Assembly: GCF_031202305.1 (NCBI RefSeq)
Contig: NZ_CP101731.1
Location: forward strand, 186,001-250,000
DNA length: 64,000 bases
Direction: 5' to 3'
Origin: Pelagibacterium sp. 26DY04
GTDB lineage: Bacteria > Pseudomonadota > Alphaproteobacteria > Rhizobiales > Devosiaceae
Shown here: in pieces, positions 25,824 through 34,936 of the stretch
How positions within the stretch are numbered: the stretch's first letter is position 1
Layout: every line of letters begins with the position of its first letter
Translations under genes and position numbers: made by a program
The notes under the pieces: generated by a model
What the model was told of the DNA's origin: nothing
Database searches by the model: none
What the model saw: the letters and a program-made list of their open reading frames with translations, nothing else

Positions 25824-27446
25824 TCAATCGGCCAACCGCCGCCGCCGTCTCACCCATCCCGGCAGCGCCGCAGCCGCTCCCAAAACGAGCATCCCCACCA
25901 GCGGCCAATGCCGCCACTGCGCATAGACCGTCCCCTCCAGCGGCTGATCGGGCACGCCCTTGATCGCTCCCACCATCTGCTCGGCCATCATCGTATCGAT
26001 CCGCCCCAGCGGATCGACGATGGCCGAAATGCCCGAATTGGCGGCGCGCACCATGGATTTGCCCTCTTCCACCGCCCGCACCCGGGCGTGGTGGAAGTGT
26101 TGGGCCGGCCCGATCGAGCCGTCGAACCAGGCATCGTTGGTCAGAACCAGGATGAACCCGGCATCGGCCACCGGCTCGCCCAGCGCGCCGGGGAAGACGA
26201 TCTCGTAGCAGATGAGCGGCAGGATGGCGGGCGAGCCCGGCAATTCGACCAGCCGGCGCTCGGCGCCCGCCGCCCAGCCTTCCGAACCGGCGACGAACTG
26301 GCTCATGCCGAACTGGCGCAAGGTTTCGTCGAACGGCAGATATTCCCCGAAGGGAACCAGATGGGTCTTGTCGTAGGACGTGACCACCTCCCCCACGCCG
26401 TTGAAGGCAAGCACCGAATTATAGGGCTTGGCGCCGGGCACGATCTGGCCATCGGTGCCGTAGGGTTCGCGCGGGGCGCCGGTCAAAAGCCAGATATCGT
26501 CGGGCAGGGCTCGGGCGATCTGCGCGAGATATTGCGGCTCTTCGGACAAAAAGAACGGGATGGCCGCTTCGGGCCAGATCAGATGCGTCACATCGTCGAG
26601 CCCCTGATCCTGCGGGCCCGTGCGCATTGTCGAAAGATCGAGCAGCCGCGTGATGGTTTCCTCACGGGCAAAGGTCTGCCATTTGATATCTTGGGAAATC
26701 ACCGGCTGCACGATGCGCAGATTGATATCCTCGAAGGGCTCGGTGCTGGTCTGGGCGAGGCGATAATTGCCCCAGCCGATCTGCAGCGCGATCAGCCCGA
26801 AGGCGGCAAGAAGCGGGAGGATGCGCGTTACCATTGAGCGCTCGGCGGCGGGCCAGACCAGGGCCGGGGTCGCCGAAATGAGAACCGCCACAAAGGTCAG
26901 GCCATAAACGCCCACAAGGGAAGCCGCCTGCATCATTTCGGCGTTGGCGGTCAGCGCATAGCCGAGAAGGTTGAACGGGAAACCTGTAAAGAGATAGCCG
27001 CGCGCCAGTTCCGCCAGGGTCAGTCCCACCGCCAGCGTAAAGATGCGTCCGGCGCCCGCCGACCAGAAAAAATGCGCTAAAGCTGTGCCCAATCCCCAAA
27101 ACAGGGACAAGAGCAGCGCGAGTCCGACCACCGCGAACGGCATCGCCACGAGCAGCCAGCCGCCATCGACAAAGAATGCTGCTCCGATCCAGTGCAGCGA
27201 GGTGGCGAAATAGCCGAACCCGAACGCCACCCCGATCCTGAAGGCGGGACCGAACAGCACGCCCCACACCGAACGCCTCCGCTCGGCGCCGTCCAGCGTC
27301 CAGACCAGCACCGGCATGGCGATGAACAGAGCGACGAGGAAAAACACCGGCGCGGCGGAAAGCGCGGCAATGGCGCCGGCCGCAACCAGCAGCAACAGGC
27401 GCCTCCATCCATGGGAGAGCATGGCAAACTCGGCAAGAGCGGTCAT
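25824..27446 (-). CDS. lnt: Apolipoprotein N-acyltransferase
   Basis: 540 residues from the ATG at 27446. Six to seven hydrophobic segments occupy the first 220 residues (LLLLVAAGAIAALSAAP, FFLVALFIAMPVLVW and others). The nitrilase-fold domain (about 235-500) holds the Glu-Lys-Cys triad: WPEAAIPFF (Glu), YDKTHLVPFGEYLP (Lys) and LICYEIVFPG (Cys). A C-terminal membrane helix precedes an Arg-rich tail. Lnt adds the third acyl chain to lipoproteins in the inner membrane. It is separated from metK by REP elements, and divergent from urtA. Confidence 0.97.
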   Translation of the reverse strand: MTALAEFAMLSHGWRRLLLLVAAGAIAALSAAPVFFLVALFIAMPVLVWTLDGAERRRSVWGVLFGPAFRIGVAFGFGYFATSLHWIGAAFFVDGGWLLVAMPFAVVGLALLLSLFWGLGTALAHFFWSAGAGRIFTLAVGLTLAELARGYLFTGFPFNLLGYALTANAEMMQAASLVGVYGLTFVAVLISATPALVWPAAERSMVTRILPLLAAFGLIALQIGWGNYRLAQTSTEPFEDINLRIVQPVISQDIKWQTFAREETITRLLDLSTMRTGPQDQGLDDVTHLIWPEAAIPFFLSEEPQYLAQIARALPDDIWLLTGAPREPYGTDGQIVPGAKPYNSVLAFNGVGEVVTSYDKTHLVPFGEYLPFDETLRQFGMSQFVAGSEGWAAGAERRLVELPGSPAILPLICYEIVFPGALGEPVADAGFILVLTNDAWFDGSIGPAQHFHHARVRAVEEGKSMVRAANSGISAIVDPLGRIDTMMAEQMVGAIKGVPDQPLEGTVYAQWRHWPLVGMLVLGAAAALPGWVRRRRRLAD

Positions 27447-27525
27447 GGCTGTCCTTTGCCGCCGAATCACGTTTCGCAAAGACGGTGACCGGGCAAATGC
27501 GATGGCGCAATGGGAAAGACGAGGT

Positions 27526-27554
27526 GCCCCGTACGCCTCGCGAACGTACGGGGC
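27526..27554. promoter_or_regulatory. Strong inverted repeat between lnt and urtA
   Basis: GCCCCGTACG and CGTACGGGGC form a perfect 10-bp repeat around nine bases. It lies 80 bp upstream of lnt and 280 bp upstream of the urtA promoter. No T-run follows on either strand, so it is not a simple terminator. The rest of the 445-bp gap 27447-27891 shows no gene. Confidence 0.4.
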
Positions 27555-27833
27555 CACTGAGATTGTGGTGCAAACAACCTCTGCCGGAGGACATCCGACC
27601 CGCCAATTTTACTTCAGGGTGACGCTTTTGTCATGGAACATCTGCCTGAAAATTGTGCACAAGCAATCGCCAGCGCCTGAGCCGATGCCCAGCAAATAAT
27701 CATCTGCAGCATAATTGCACGGCGCAGATGTCGGCCGGCCAACGCCCATTTTCGTTGCCCTGCGCATCCGCGCGCCGAAAGACCACATCTTTCCAGAACC
27801 TTAACCACGCCGTCCCCGCTCTCGGGCAGGGCT

Positions 27834-27848
27834 TGGCATGCTTCTTGC
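27834..27848 (+). promoter_or_regulatory. Sigma54-type promoter of urtA
   Basis: TGGCAT-GCTTC-TTGC matches the -24/-12 consensus TGGCAC-N5-TTGC at nine of ten fixed positions with correct spacing. The predicted start of transcription would be about 30 bp before the urtA start codon. NtrC/sigma54 control of urea uptake under nitrogen limitation is established in other proteobacteria. A clear paired NtrC site was not found. Confidence 0.6.
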
Positions 27849-27891
27849 GATTCTTACCGGCGGTGCAAACAGCAACTGTCGGAGGACAAAA

Positions 27892-29199
27892 ATGACAGAC
27901 TGGACAAGGCGCATAGGGGGCGTACTCATGGCGGGGGCCGTGAGCGCATCGATCATTTCCACTCCGGCATTGGCTCAGGATGAAGGCCCGATCAAGGTCG
28001 GCATCCTCCATTCGCTGTCCGGCACGATGGCGATTTCGGAAACCACGCTCAAGGACGCCATGCTGATGCTCATCGAGCAGCAGAACGAGGCCGGGGGCGT
28101 CCTGGGCCGCCAGATCGAGCCCGTTGTCGTCGATATCGCTTCCGATTGGCCGCTCGCCGCCGAACTCGCGCGGCGGTTGATCGAAGTCGACGAAGTCGAT
28201 GCCGTCTTCGGCTGCTGGACCTCGGTTTGCCGCAAATCGGTGCTGCCGGTTTTCGAAGAACTCAATTCGCTTCTCTTCTACCCCGTGCAGTACGAGGGCG
28301 AAGAATCCCAGCGCAACGTGTTCTATACCGGTGCCTCGCCCAACCAGCAGGCCATCCCCGCCGTCGACTATCTGATGAACGAGGAAGGCGTCGAACGCTG
28401 GGTCCTGGCCGGCACCGACTATGTCTATCCCCAGACCACCAATCTGATCCTCGAGCAATATCTCATGGATGCCGGGGTGGCCGAAGAAGACATCCTGATC
28501 AACTATACCCCGTTCGGGCATTCGGACTGGCAGACGATCGTTTCCGACATCGTCGCCTTCGGTTCGGAGGGCAAGAAGACCGCCGTGGTCTCGACCATCA
28601 ATGGCGATGCCAACGTGCCGTTCTATCGCGAGCTGGCCAATCAGGGCGTCGATGCCGCCGACATCCCGGTCGTCGCCTTCTCGGTGGGCGAAGAAGAGCT
28701 TTCGGGCTTCGATACCGCCCCGCTGGTGGGCCACCTTGCCGCCTGGAACTATTTCATGAGCGTCGAGACGCCCGAGAACGAGGACTTCATCGCCGCCTGG
28801 CATGAGTTCATCGGCGACGATACCCGTGTCACCAACGATCCCATGGAAGCCCATTACATCGGCTTCAACATGTGGGTGGAAGCGGTCGAAGCGGCCGGCA
28901 CCACCGATGCAGACGCCGTGATCGACGCCATCGTCGGCATCGAGGTTCCCAACCTTACCGGCGGGGTCGCCACCATGCTCCCCAACCATCACATCACCAA
29001 GCCGGTGCTGATCGGGGAAATCCAGGATGATGGCCAGTTCTTCGTCGTCTGGGAAACCGAAGAATTGGTCGAAGGCGACGCCTGGTCCGATTTCCTCCCC
29101 GAATCCGCGGTGCTCGAAGCCGATTGGACCGACCCGGTCAATTGCGGCAACTACAACACCGAAACCCAGTCCTGCGGCGGTTCGGCCGCGGCCGAATAA
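27892..29199 (+). CDS. urtA: Urea ABC transporter, periplasmic substrate-binding protein
   Basis: 435 residues from the ATG at 27892 with GGAGG 6 nt upstream. A signal peptide occupies about 1-29 (ending TPALAQ). The mature protein follows the type-I periplasmic binding family for urea/short amides: IKVGILHSLSGTMAISETTLKDAMLMLIEQQNEAGGVLGRQIEPVVVDIASDWPLAAELARRLI, the DAVFGCWTSVCRKSVLPVFEE stretch, and FYPVQYEGEE. The mature protein is strongly acidic, as in salt-tolerant bacteria. It is the first gene of urtABCDE and is followed by a stable hairpin that may keep its transcript level above that of the permease genes. Confidence 0.97.
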   Translation: MTDWTRRIGGVLMAGAVSASIISTPALAQDEGPIKVGILHSLSGTMAISETTLKDAMLMLIEQQNEAGGVLGRQIEPVVVDIASDWPLAAELARRLIEVDEVDAVFGCWTSVCRKSVLPVFEELNSLLFYPVQYEGEESQRNVFYTGASPNQQAIPAVDYLMNEEGVERWVLAGTDYVYPQTTNLILEQYLMDAGVAEEDILINYTPFGHSDWQTIVSDIVAFGSEGKKTAVVSTINGDANVPFYRELANQGVDAADIPVVAFSVGEEELSGFDTAPLVGHLAAWNYFMSVETPENEDFIAAWHEFIGDDTRVTNDPMEAHYIGFNMWVEAVEAAGTTDADAVIDAIVGIEVPNLTGGVATMLPNHHITKPVLIGEIQDDGQFFVVWETEELVEGDAWSDFLPESAVLEADWTDPVNCGNYNTETQSCGGSAAAE

Positions 29200-29218
29200 G
29201 CGCTCTTCCCGAGCGTCT

Positions 29219-29242
29219 CCGGGGGCGGCACTCCGCCCCCGG
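29219..29242 (+). terminator. Intercistronic hairpin urtA-urtB (attenuator or mRNA stabiliser)
   Basis: CCGGGGGCGG-CACT-CCGCCCCCGG is a perfect 10-bp GC-rich stem with a four-base loop. No T-run follows, so full termination is unlikely; such hairpins often protect the 3' end of binding-protein messages. Confidence 0.65.
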
Positions 29243-29272
29243 AACCTTGAATCTATCTAAGGGGTGTTGAAC

Positions 29273-30886
29273 ATGCGGTGTCTCGATCGGCTCAGGAACC
29301 TGGGCGCGGCACTCCTTGTCGCCGCGCTTGTCAGCCTCGGCGCCACCGGCGCCAAGGCCCAGTCCGTCGCCGAAACCGTTCCCACCATGTATGACGCGAG
29401 TCTGGGCGATCTGCGCGACGCCGTCGCCGCGCTGGTGTCTTCGGGCGAGGACGAGGCGCTGCCCATCCTGCGCGCCCTGGGCGATGGGCAGCTCTATGAG
29501 GCCGAAAATGGCGGCATCTACATCCAAACCGGTCGCAATCAATACCATGATGCCCTGACCGGAACGGAGGCCGATACCGAAGTCACCGGCGAGCTCGACG
29601 TCATCCGCATCAACAATTCCCTGCGCCGCGACATCGCCGCCGCCATCGGCACTATGACGCTGATGAGCGAAAACCCCGCCACCCGCCGCGCTGCCGCCAG
29701 CCAGATGCTGTCCTCCCCGGAGGAGGCCAATCTCGAGCTGCTCGAAACCGCCATCGCCGCCGAAGAGAACGCCGGCGTTCGCACGCTGATGGAAGAGGCC
29801 CGCGCCGCATCGCTGCTGGAAACCGAGCTCGAGGACGCTCAATTCGAAGAGGCCGTCGCAACCATCGCCGCCCGCGGCGACCGCACCGCGCTCTCGATCC
29901 TCAACGGCGCTCGGGGCGGCGCCAGCGAAATCCAGCTCGCCCAGCTCGAAACCGGCATCGCGCAGATCAACCAGACCCTTGCGCTCTGGAGTGTGGGGCA
30001 GAACGTCTGGTACGGCATCTCGCTCGGCTCGGTCCTGCTGCTCGCCGCCATCGGGCTGGCCATCACCTTCGGGGTCATGGGCGTCATCAACATGGCCCAT
30101 GGCGAAATGGTGATGATCGGGGCCTATGTCACCTTCATCGTCCAGGAGATCATCCGGACGACCAATCCAGCGCTCTTCGACTATTCCCTCGCCATCGCCA
30201 TCCCGCTCGCGTTCCTCGTCACCGGCCTGATCGGCATCGCCATCGAGCGCGGCATCATCCGCTGGCTCTATGGCCGGCCGCTGGAAACCCTGCTGGCCAC
30301 CTGGGGCCTCTCGCTCATCATCCAGCAGGGCGTACGCACCATTTTCGGGGCCACCAACCGCGAAGTCGGCAACCCCTCCTGGATGTCGGGCGCGTTCGAA
30401 TTGGGCGGGCTCGCCATCACCTGGAACCGCCTCTGGATCCTGGTCTTCGCCTTTCTCGTCTTCGCCCTGCTCCTTTTGGTGCTCAACCGAACGCCGCTGG
30501 GCCTAGAGATGCGCGCCGTCACCCAAAACCGCCGCATGGCCTCATCCATGGGGATCCGCACGCCCTGGGTCGACGCCATGACCTTCGGGCTGGGCTCGGG
30601 CGTCGCCGGGCTTGCGGGAGTGGCGCTGAGCCAGATCGACAACGTTTCCCCCAACCTTGGCCAGAACTATATCATCGACTCTTTCATGGTCGTGGTGTTC
30701 GGCGGGGTGGGCAATCTCTGGGGCACCCTGGTCGGCGCCCTCTCCATCGGGGTCGTCAACAAATTCCTCGAACCCTATGCCGGGGCGGTGCTCGCCAAGA
30801 TCTTGATACTGGCGCTGATCATCCTCTTCATCCAACGCAAACCACGCGGCCTCTTCGCACTCAAGGGAAGGGCGGTGGAAGCATGA
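29273..30886 (+). CDS. urtB: Urea ABC transporter permease UrtB (long form)
   Basis: 537 residues from the ATG at 29273 (AAGGGG 8 nt upstream). A signal peptide (about 1-29) and a 210-residue periplasmic, helical N-terminal domain precede the membrane part, which is the known long form of UrtB. The permease region (about 245-530) has the LivH-type pattern: ITFGVMGVINMAHGEMVMIGAYVTF, NRTPLGLEMRAVTQNRRMASSMGI, FGLGSGVAGLAGVALSQIDNVSP and FMVVVFGGVGNLWGTLVGAL. It pairs with UrtC. The start of the next gene is delayed by a 196-bp gap with a repeat element. Confidence 0.95.
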   Translation: MRCLDRLRNLGAALLVAALVSLGATGAKAQSVAETVPTMYDASLGDLRDAVAALVSSGEDEALPILRALGDGQLYEAENGGIYIQTGRNQYHDALTGTEADTEVTGELDVIRINNSLRRDIAAAIGTMTLMSENPATRRAAASQMLSSPEEANLELLETAIAAEENAGVRTLMEEARAASLLETELEDAQFEEAVATIAARGDRTALSILNGARGGASEIQLAQLETGIAQINQTLALWSVGQNVWYGISLGSVLLLAAIGLAITFGVMGVINMAHGEMVMIGAYVTFIVQEIIRTTNPALFDYSLAIAIPLAFLVTGLIGIAIERGIIRWLYGRPLETLLATWGLSLIIQQGVRTIFGATNREVGNPSWMSGAFELGGLAITWNRLWILVFAFLVFALLLLVLNRTPLGLEMRAVTQNRRMASSMGIRTPWVDAMTFGLGSGVAGLAGVALSQIDNVSPNLGQNYIIDSFMVVVFGGVGNLWGTLVGALSIGVVNKFLEPYAGAVLAKILILALIILFIQRKPRGLFALKGRAVEA

Positions 30887-30900
30887 TGTCCCTCGCCACC

Positions 30901-31045
30901 TCAGCGCCCCCCTCATCCGACCGCTTCGCGGCCGCCTTCTCCCACCAGGGGAGAAGGGGTGCTGAAGGTGTGGCTGGCAGAGTGGTTCCCCACGAGCCCC
31001 CTTCTCCCCTGGTGGGAGAAGGGCCGGGGATGAGGGGGGCGCTGA
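30901..31045. repeat. Long palindromic repeat between urtB and urtC
   Basis: The outer arms (30901-30918 and 31028-31045) are exactly complementary over 18 bp. The inner arms built on CCTTCTCCCACCAGGGGAGAAGG are also inverted copies. The whole element could fold into a cruciform and resembles the 'CCCTCATCC ... CTTCTCCC' repeats found in many Rhizobiales genomes. The short open frame across it is not a gene. Confidence 0.8.
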
Positions 31046-31082
31046 GCTTCAGCGGAACGCCAGCCCATGTGGAGGCCGCCCC

Positions 31083-32297
31083 ATGATCACCTCCCGCCTG
31101 TTCGCCAAGCTCGGCACTAAGGCCATCTGGGTCGTTGCGATCCTGCTTCTCACCGCCATCGCCGTGCCGCTCTCGAACCTCCTTCTTCCCATCGGCCATC
31201 CCCTCCGGGTGCCGAACTACCTCGTGCCGCTGCTCGGCCAGTACCTCACCTACGCCACCCTTGCGCTCGCGCTCGATCTGGTCTGGGGGTATTGCGGCAT
31301 TCTTTCGCTCGGCCATGGCGCCTTCTTCGCTTTGGGCGGTTATGCCATGGGCATGTACCTCATGCGCCAGATTGGCACGCGCGGGGTCTATGGCAATCCG
31401 GTGCTTCCCGATTTCATGGTGTTCCTGGGCTGGCAGGAACTCCCCTGGTACTGGCAGGGCTTCGATGTCTTCCCCTTCGCGCTCGTGATGATGGCGTTCG
31501 TGCCCGGCCTTCTCGCCTTCGTCTTCGGCTGGTTCGCCTTCAGAAGCCGGGTTACCGGCGTCTATCTCTCGATCATCACCCAGGCGCTCACCTACGCGCT
31601 GATGCTCGCCTTCTTCCGCAACGACATGGGGTTCGGTGGCAATAACGGGTTGACCGATTTCCGCGACATCCTCGGTACGCCCATCGCTTCGGCGCGGGCC
31701 TCGCTGTTCGCCGCCTCGGCGATCCTGCTTGCGCTGTGCTTCATCCTGTGCTCGCTGATCGTCAACTCCAAGCTCGGCAAGGTGATGGTCGCGGTTCGCG
31801 ACGCGGAAAGCCGCACCCGGTTCATCGGCTACCGGGTGGAAAACGTCAAACTCTTCGCCTTCACCGTATCCGCCGTCATGGCCGGGCTGGCCGGCGCGCT
31901 CTACGTGCCCCAGGTGGGCATCATCAATCCGGGGGAATTCGCCCCCGCCAACTCCATCGAAGTGGTGATCTGGACCGCCGTGGGCGGACGCGGCACGCTG
32001 GTGGGGCCCATCATCGGCGCGCTGCTGGTCAACGCTGCCAAATCGTATTTCACCGGCTCGTTCGCCGATCTGTGGCTGTTCATCCTGGGTGGCATGTTCG
32101 TCTTCGTCACCCTGTTCATGCCCAAGGGCATCGTCGGCGTTTTCACCTCCGCCTGGACGGCGCTCAGGCAGCGCCGGGCATCCGCGAAGGCGGAAGCGGG
32201 GATCGATCCCGAGCCCGACGAACCGCCCGCGCCGCGCCCTTCCCCGCCCGCCTATCCCGAAGCCCCGCAGGGCGCCAAACCCTCGCCGGCGGAGTAG
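31083..32297 (+). CDS. urtC: Urea ABC transporter permease UrtC
   Basis: 404 residues. About ten hydrophobic segments and the LivM-type signatures are present: YLTYATLALALDLVWGYCGILSLGHGAFFALGGYAMGMY, RVTGVYLSIITQALTYALMLAFFRNDMGFGGNNGLTDF, and GLAGALYVPQVGIINPGEF. A 45-residue Pro/Ala/Glu-rich tail extends the C-terminus. The protein forms the transmembrane channel with UrtB. It starts 38 bp after the repeat element and runs to within 5 bp of urtD. Confidence 0.96.
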   Translation: MITSRLFAKLGTKAIWVVAILLLTAIAVPLSNLLLPIGHPLRVPNYLVPLLGQYLTYATLALALDLVWGYCGILSLGHGAFFALGGYAMGMYLMRQIGTRGVYGNPVLPDFMVFLGWQELPWYWQGFDVFPFALVMMAFVPGLLAFVFGWFAFRSRVTGVYLSIITQALTYALMLAFFRNDMGFGGNNGLTDFRDILGTPIASARASLFAASAILLALCFILCSLIVNSKLGKVMVAVRDAESRTRFIGYRVENVKLFAFTVSAVMAGLAGALYVPQVGIINPGEFAPANSIEVVIWTAVGGRGTLVGPIIGALLVNAAKSYFTGSFADLWLFILGGMFVFVTLFMPKGIVGVFTSAWTALRQRRASAKAEAGIDPEPDEPPAPRPSPPAYPEAPQGAKPSPAE

Positions 32298-32301
32298 CGC
32301 C

Positions 32302-33057
32302 ATGGATCCGGTTATCGCCAGCAATTCGCTGCTCTATCTCGATGGCGTCACCGTCTCCTTTGACGGTTTCAAAGCCCTCAATTCCCTCTCGCTCGTCGTC
32401 CAGCCCGACGAACTGCAGGCCATCATCGGCCCCAATGGCGCGGGCAAGACCACGATGATGGACATCATCACCGGCAAGACACGCCCCGATGAGGGCGAGG
32501 TTTATTTCGAAGGCGCCATCGATCTCACAAGAAAGGACGAAACCGAGATCGCCAATCTCGGCATCGGGCGCAAATTCCAAAAGCCCACGGTTTTCGAAAG
32601 CCACACGGTCTGGGACAATATCGAACTGGCGCTGAAAAAACCGCGCGGCGTCTTTGCCGCCTGGTTCTACAATCGCGACGGGACCGACACGGCCCGCATC
32701 AGCGAAATCCTCGACACCGTCCGCCTCACTCACCGTCGGGACGCGCTGGCCGCCAATCTCTCGCATGGGCAAAAGCAATGGCTCGAAATCGGCATGCTGC
32801 TCGCCCAGGATCCCAAGCTGCTTCTGGTCGACGAACCGGTGGCCGGCATGACCGACGCCGAGACCGAGGAAACCTCGAAACTCCTCAAGGAGATCGCAAA
32901 GCATCATTCCGTGGTCGTCGTCGAACACGACATGAGCTTCGTGCGCGACCTTGATTGCCGCGTCACGTGCCTGGCCGAAGGCTCGGTGCTCGCCCAGGGG
33001 TCGCTCGAACACGTCTCGCGCGATCCCCTGGTCATCGAACGCTATCTGGGGCGCTAG
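32302..33057 (+). CDS. urtD: Urea ABC transporter ATP-binding protein UrtD
   Basis: 251 residues from the ATG at 32302. Walker A GPNGAGKTT is at 43-51, the signature LSHGQKQWLEIG and Walker B LLLVDEPVAGM follow, then the H-loop VVVEHDMSFV. LSHGQKQWLE and DEPVAGMT are typical of UrtD/LivG. It powers urea uptake with UrtE. Its stop is 2 bp before the urtE start. Confidence 0.97.
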   Translation: MDPVIASNSLLYLDGVTVSFDGFKALNSLSLVVQPDELQAIIGPNGAGKTTMMDIITGKTRPDEGEVYFEGAIDLTRKDETEIANLGIGRKFQKPTVFESHTVWDNIELALKKPRGVFAAWFYNRDGTDTARISEILDTVRLTHRRDALAANLSHGQKQWLEIGMLLAQDPKLLLVDEPVAGMTDAETEETSKLLKEIAKHHSVVVVEHDMSFVRDLDCRVTCLAEGSVLAQGSLEHVSRDPLVIERYLGR

Positions 33058-33059
33058 CC

Positions 33060-33761
33060 ATGACCACTTTGACCGTCACAGACCTCAACCTTCACTACGG
33101 CGCCGCCCAGGCGCTGCGCTCGGTTTCGATCACCGCCAGGCCAAATGCCATCACCTCGGTCATGGGGCGCAATGGGGTGGGCAAATCATCGCTGTTGCGC
33201 GCCATCACCGGCACGCATCCGATTTCGGGCGGCACCATCACGCTCGAAGATCGGGACCTCAAGAAAACCCCGCCCTATGCCCGCGCCCGTATGGGCATCG
33301 GCTACGTTCCCCAGGGGCGCGAGATCTTCCCGCTCCTGACGGTCAGGGAAAATCTCCTCACCGGCTATGCGCCGCTCAAACCGAAAGACCGCTCGATCCC
33401 CGAAACCGTGTTCGAACTCTTCCCGGTCCTCAAATCCATGCTCGGGCGCCGCGGCGGCGATCTCTCGGGCGGCCAGCAGCAGCAATTGGCCATCGGCCGC
33501 GCCCTGGTCACCCGGCCCAGCCTTCTGGTCCTCGATGAGCCCACCGAGGGCATCCAGCCCTCGATCATCAAGGATATCGGGCGCGCTCTGCAATTTCTCC
33601 GCGACGAGCTGGGCATGACCATCCTGCTGGTGGAACAATATCTCGATTTCTGCCGCGAGCTGAGCGACCATATCTACGTCATGGATCGCGGCGAGATCAT
33701 GCATTCGGGACCGGCCGAAGACCTGGACGATCCGGACGTCAAACGGCATCTGATGGTTTAG
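33060..33761 (+). CDS. urtE: Urea ABC transporter ATP-binding protein UrtE
   Basis: 233 residues. Walker A GRNGVGKSS lies at 36-44; the Q-loop is YVPQGREIFPLLTVREN, the signature LSGGQQQQLAIGRAL and Walker B LLVLDEPTEGIQPS follow. GRNGVGKS and DEPTEGIQPSII are characteristic of UrtE/LivF. It is the last transporter gene; ureD follows after 7 bp, so transport and hydrolysis genes are probably cotranscribed. Confidence 0.97.
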   Translation: MTTLTVTDLNLHYGAAQALRSVSITARPNAITSVMGRNGVGKSSLLRAITGTHPISGGTITLEDRDLKKTPPYARARMGIGYVPQGREIFPLLTVRENLLTGYAPLKPKDRSIPETVFELFPVLKSMLGRRGGDLSGGQQQQLAIGRALVTRPSLLVLDEPTEGIQPSIIKDIGRALQFLRDELGMTILLVEQYLDFCRELSDHIYVMDRGEIMHSGPAEDLDDPDVKRHLMV

Positions 33762-33768
33762 TCCGATC

Positions 33769-34605
33769 ATGCTGGTTTCGGTTCAATCCCCTGGCGGCCC
33801 GGCCGCCCTGCAGCGCGCCGAAGGCGAAGGACGCATCGTGGCCAAGGGGCGCGCTGGCCTCTCGGTGCTCGATACGCTCTATCAGCGCGGCTGCGGCAAG
33901 ATCAGGGTGCCCAAAACCCATGGCAACTGGCTCGAAGCGGTGCTCATCAACACCTCGGGCGGGTTGACCGGCGGAGACCGCATGACGTGGTCGGCGCAAG
34001 CTCTGCCGAACACCCATCTTGTCGTCACCACCCAGGCTTGCGAGCGCATCTACCGCTCGAGTGGCGGCGCGGCGGATGTTCGGACCACCCTTTCGGTGCA
34101 GCCCGGTGCCCGCCTCGACTGGCTGCCGCAGGAAACCATCGTGTTCGACGGCTCCGCCCTCAGGCGCACCCTTGAGGTCGATCTGGCCGAGGATGCCACG
34201 TTCCTGGGGCTGGAAGCGGTCATCCTGGGCCGGGAGGCCCATGGAGAGGATGCGCTTGCCGCATCGATTTCCGACCGCTGGCAGGTGCGCCGCGCCGGAA
34301 AGCTCGTGCACGCCGAAGCGGCCCGCCTCGATGCCGACGATACCCTAGCGCGGGACAATATGGCGCTGCTCGGCGGCGCGCGCGCTTATGCGACGCTGCT
34401 CTATATCGCCCCCGATGCCGAGCGCCGCATCGAAAAGCTCAAGCAGCTTGCCGCCGATCATCCGGGGGCCGGGGTTTCGCGCATTGGCGACAAGATCGTG
34501 CTGCGCGCCTTGGACCGCTCGGGCTATCATCTGCGCAAGATCGTAATGCCCGCCATTGCCGCGCTGGCCGGCGCCGGAGCCGTCCCCAGGCTGTGGTCGC
34601 TGTAG
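33769..34605 (+). CDS. ureD: Urease accessory protein UreD
   Basis: 278 residues. Signatures VLINTSGGLTGGDRMTW, VVTTQACERIYRSSGG and WLPQETIVFDGSALRRTLEVDL are typical. UreD (UreH) docks on apo-urease and, with UreF and UreG, channels nickel into the active site. It follows urtE by 7 bp and precedes ureA by 15 bp. UreE, UreF and UreG are encoded 6 kb downstream, so the maturation genes are split. Confidence 0.96.
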   Translation: MLVSVQSPGGPAALQRAEGEGRIVAKGRAGLSVLDTLYQRGCGKIRVPKTHGNWLEAVLINTSGGLTGGDRMTWSAQALPNTHLVVTTQACERIYRSSGGAADVRTTLSVQPGARLDWLPQETIVFDGSALRRTLEVDLAEDATFLGLEAVILGREAHGEDALAASISDRWQVRRAGKLVHAEAARLDADDTLARDNMALLGGARAYATLLYIAPDAERRIEKLKQLAADHPGAGVSRIGDKIVLRALDRSGYHLRKIVMPAIAALAGAGAVPRLWSL

Positions 34606-34620
34606 TTTCGAGGACAACCC

Positions 34621-34923
34621 GTGAATCTGACTCCCCGCGAAAAAGACAAGCTGCTCATATCCATGGCCGCCATGGTGGCGCGCCGCCGGCTCGAGCGCGG
34701 CGTCAAGCTCAATCATCCCGAGGCCATCGCGCTCATCACCGATTTCGTCGTCGAAGGCGCCCGCGACGGCCGCCCGGTACCCGAACTCATGGAAGCGGGC
34801 GCCCATGTCATCACCCGCGATCAGGTGATGGAGGGTATCGCCGAAATGATTGCCGACATTCAGGTCGAAGCGACCTTTCCCGACGGCACCAAGCTGGTCA
34901 CCGTCCACAATCCCATTCGCTAA
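34621..34923 (+). CDS. ureA: Urease gamma subunit
   Basis: 100 residues, the standard gamma-subunit length, from a GTG at 34621 (GAGGAC upstream). Signatures are [48 protein letters not shown] [19 protein letters not shown], and the end [14 protein letters not shown]. It forms the (UreABC)3 complex that hydrolyses urea to ammonia and carbamate. Confidence 0.98.
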   Translation: MNLTPREKDKLLISMAAMVARRRLERGVKLNHPEAIALITDFVVEGARDGRPVPELMEAGAHVITRDQVMEGIAEMIADIQVEATFPDGTKLVTVHNPIR

Positions 34924-34936
34924 AAGGTTCAAAGCC

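Noticed and set aside
30883..31086. Plus-strand open frame of 67 codons between urtB and urtC
   Set aside because: It translates the palindromic repeat and has no protein-like features.
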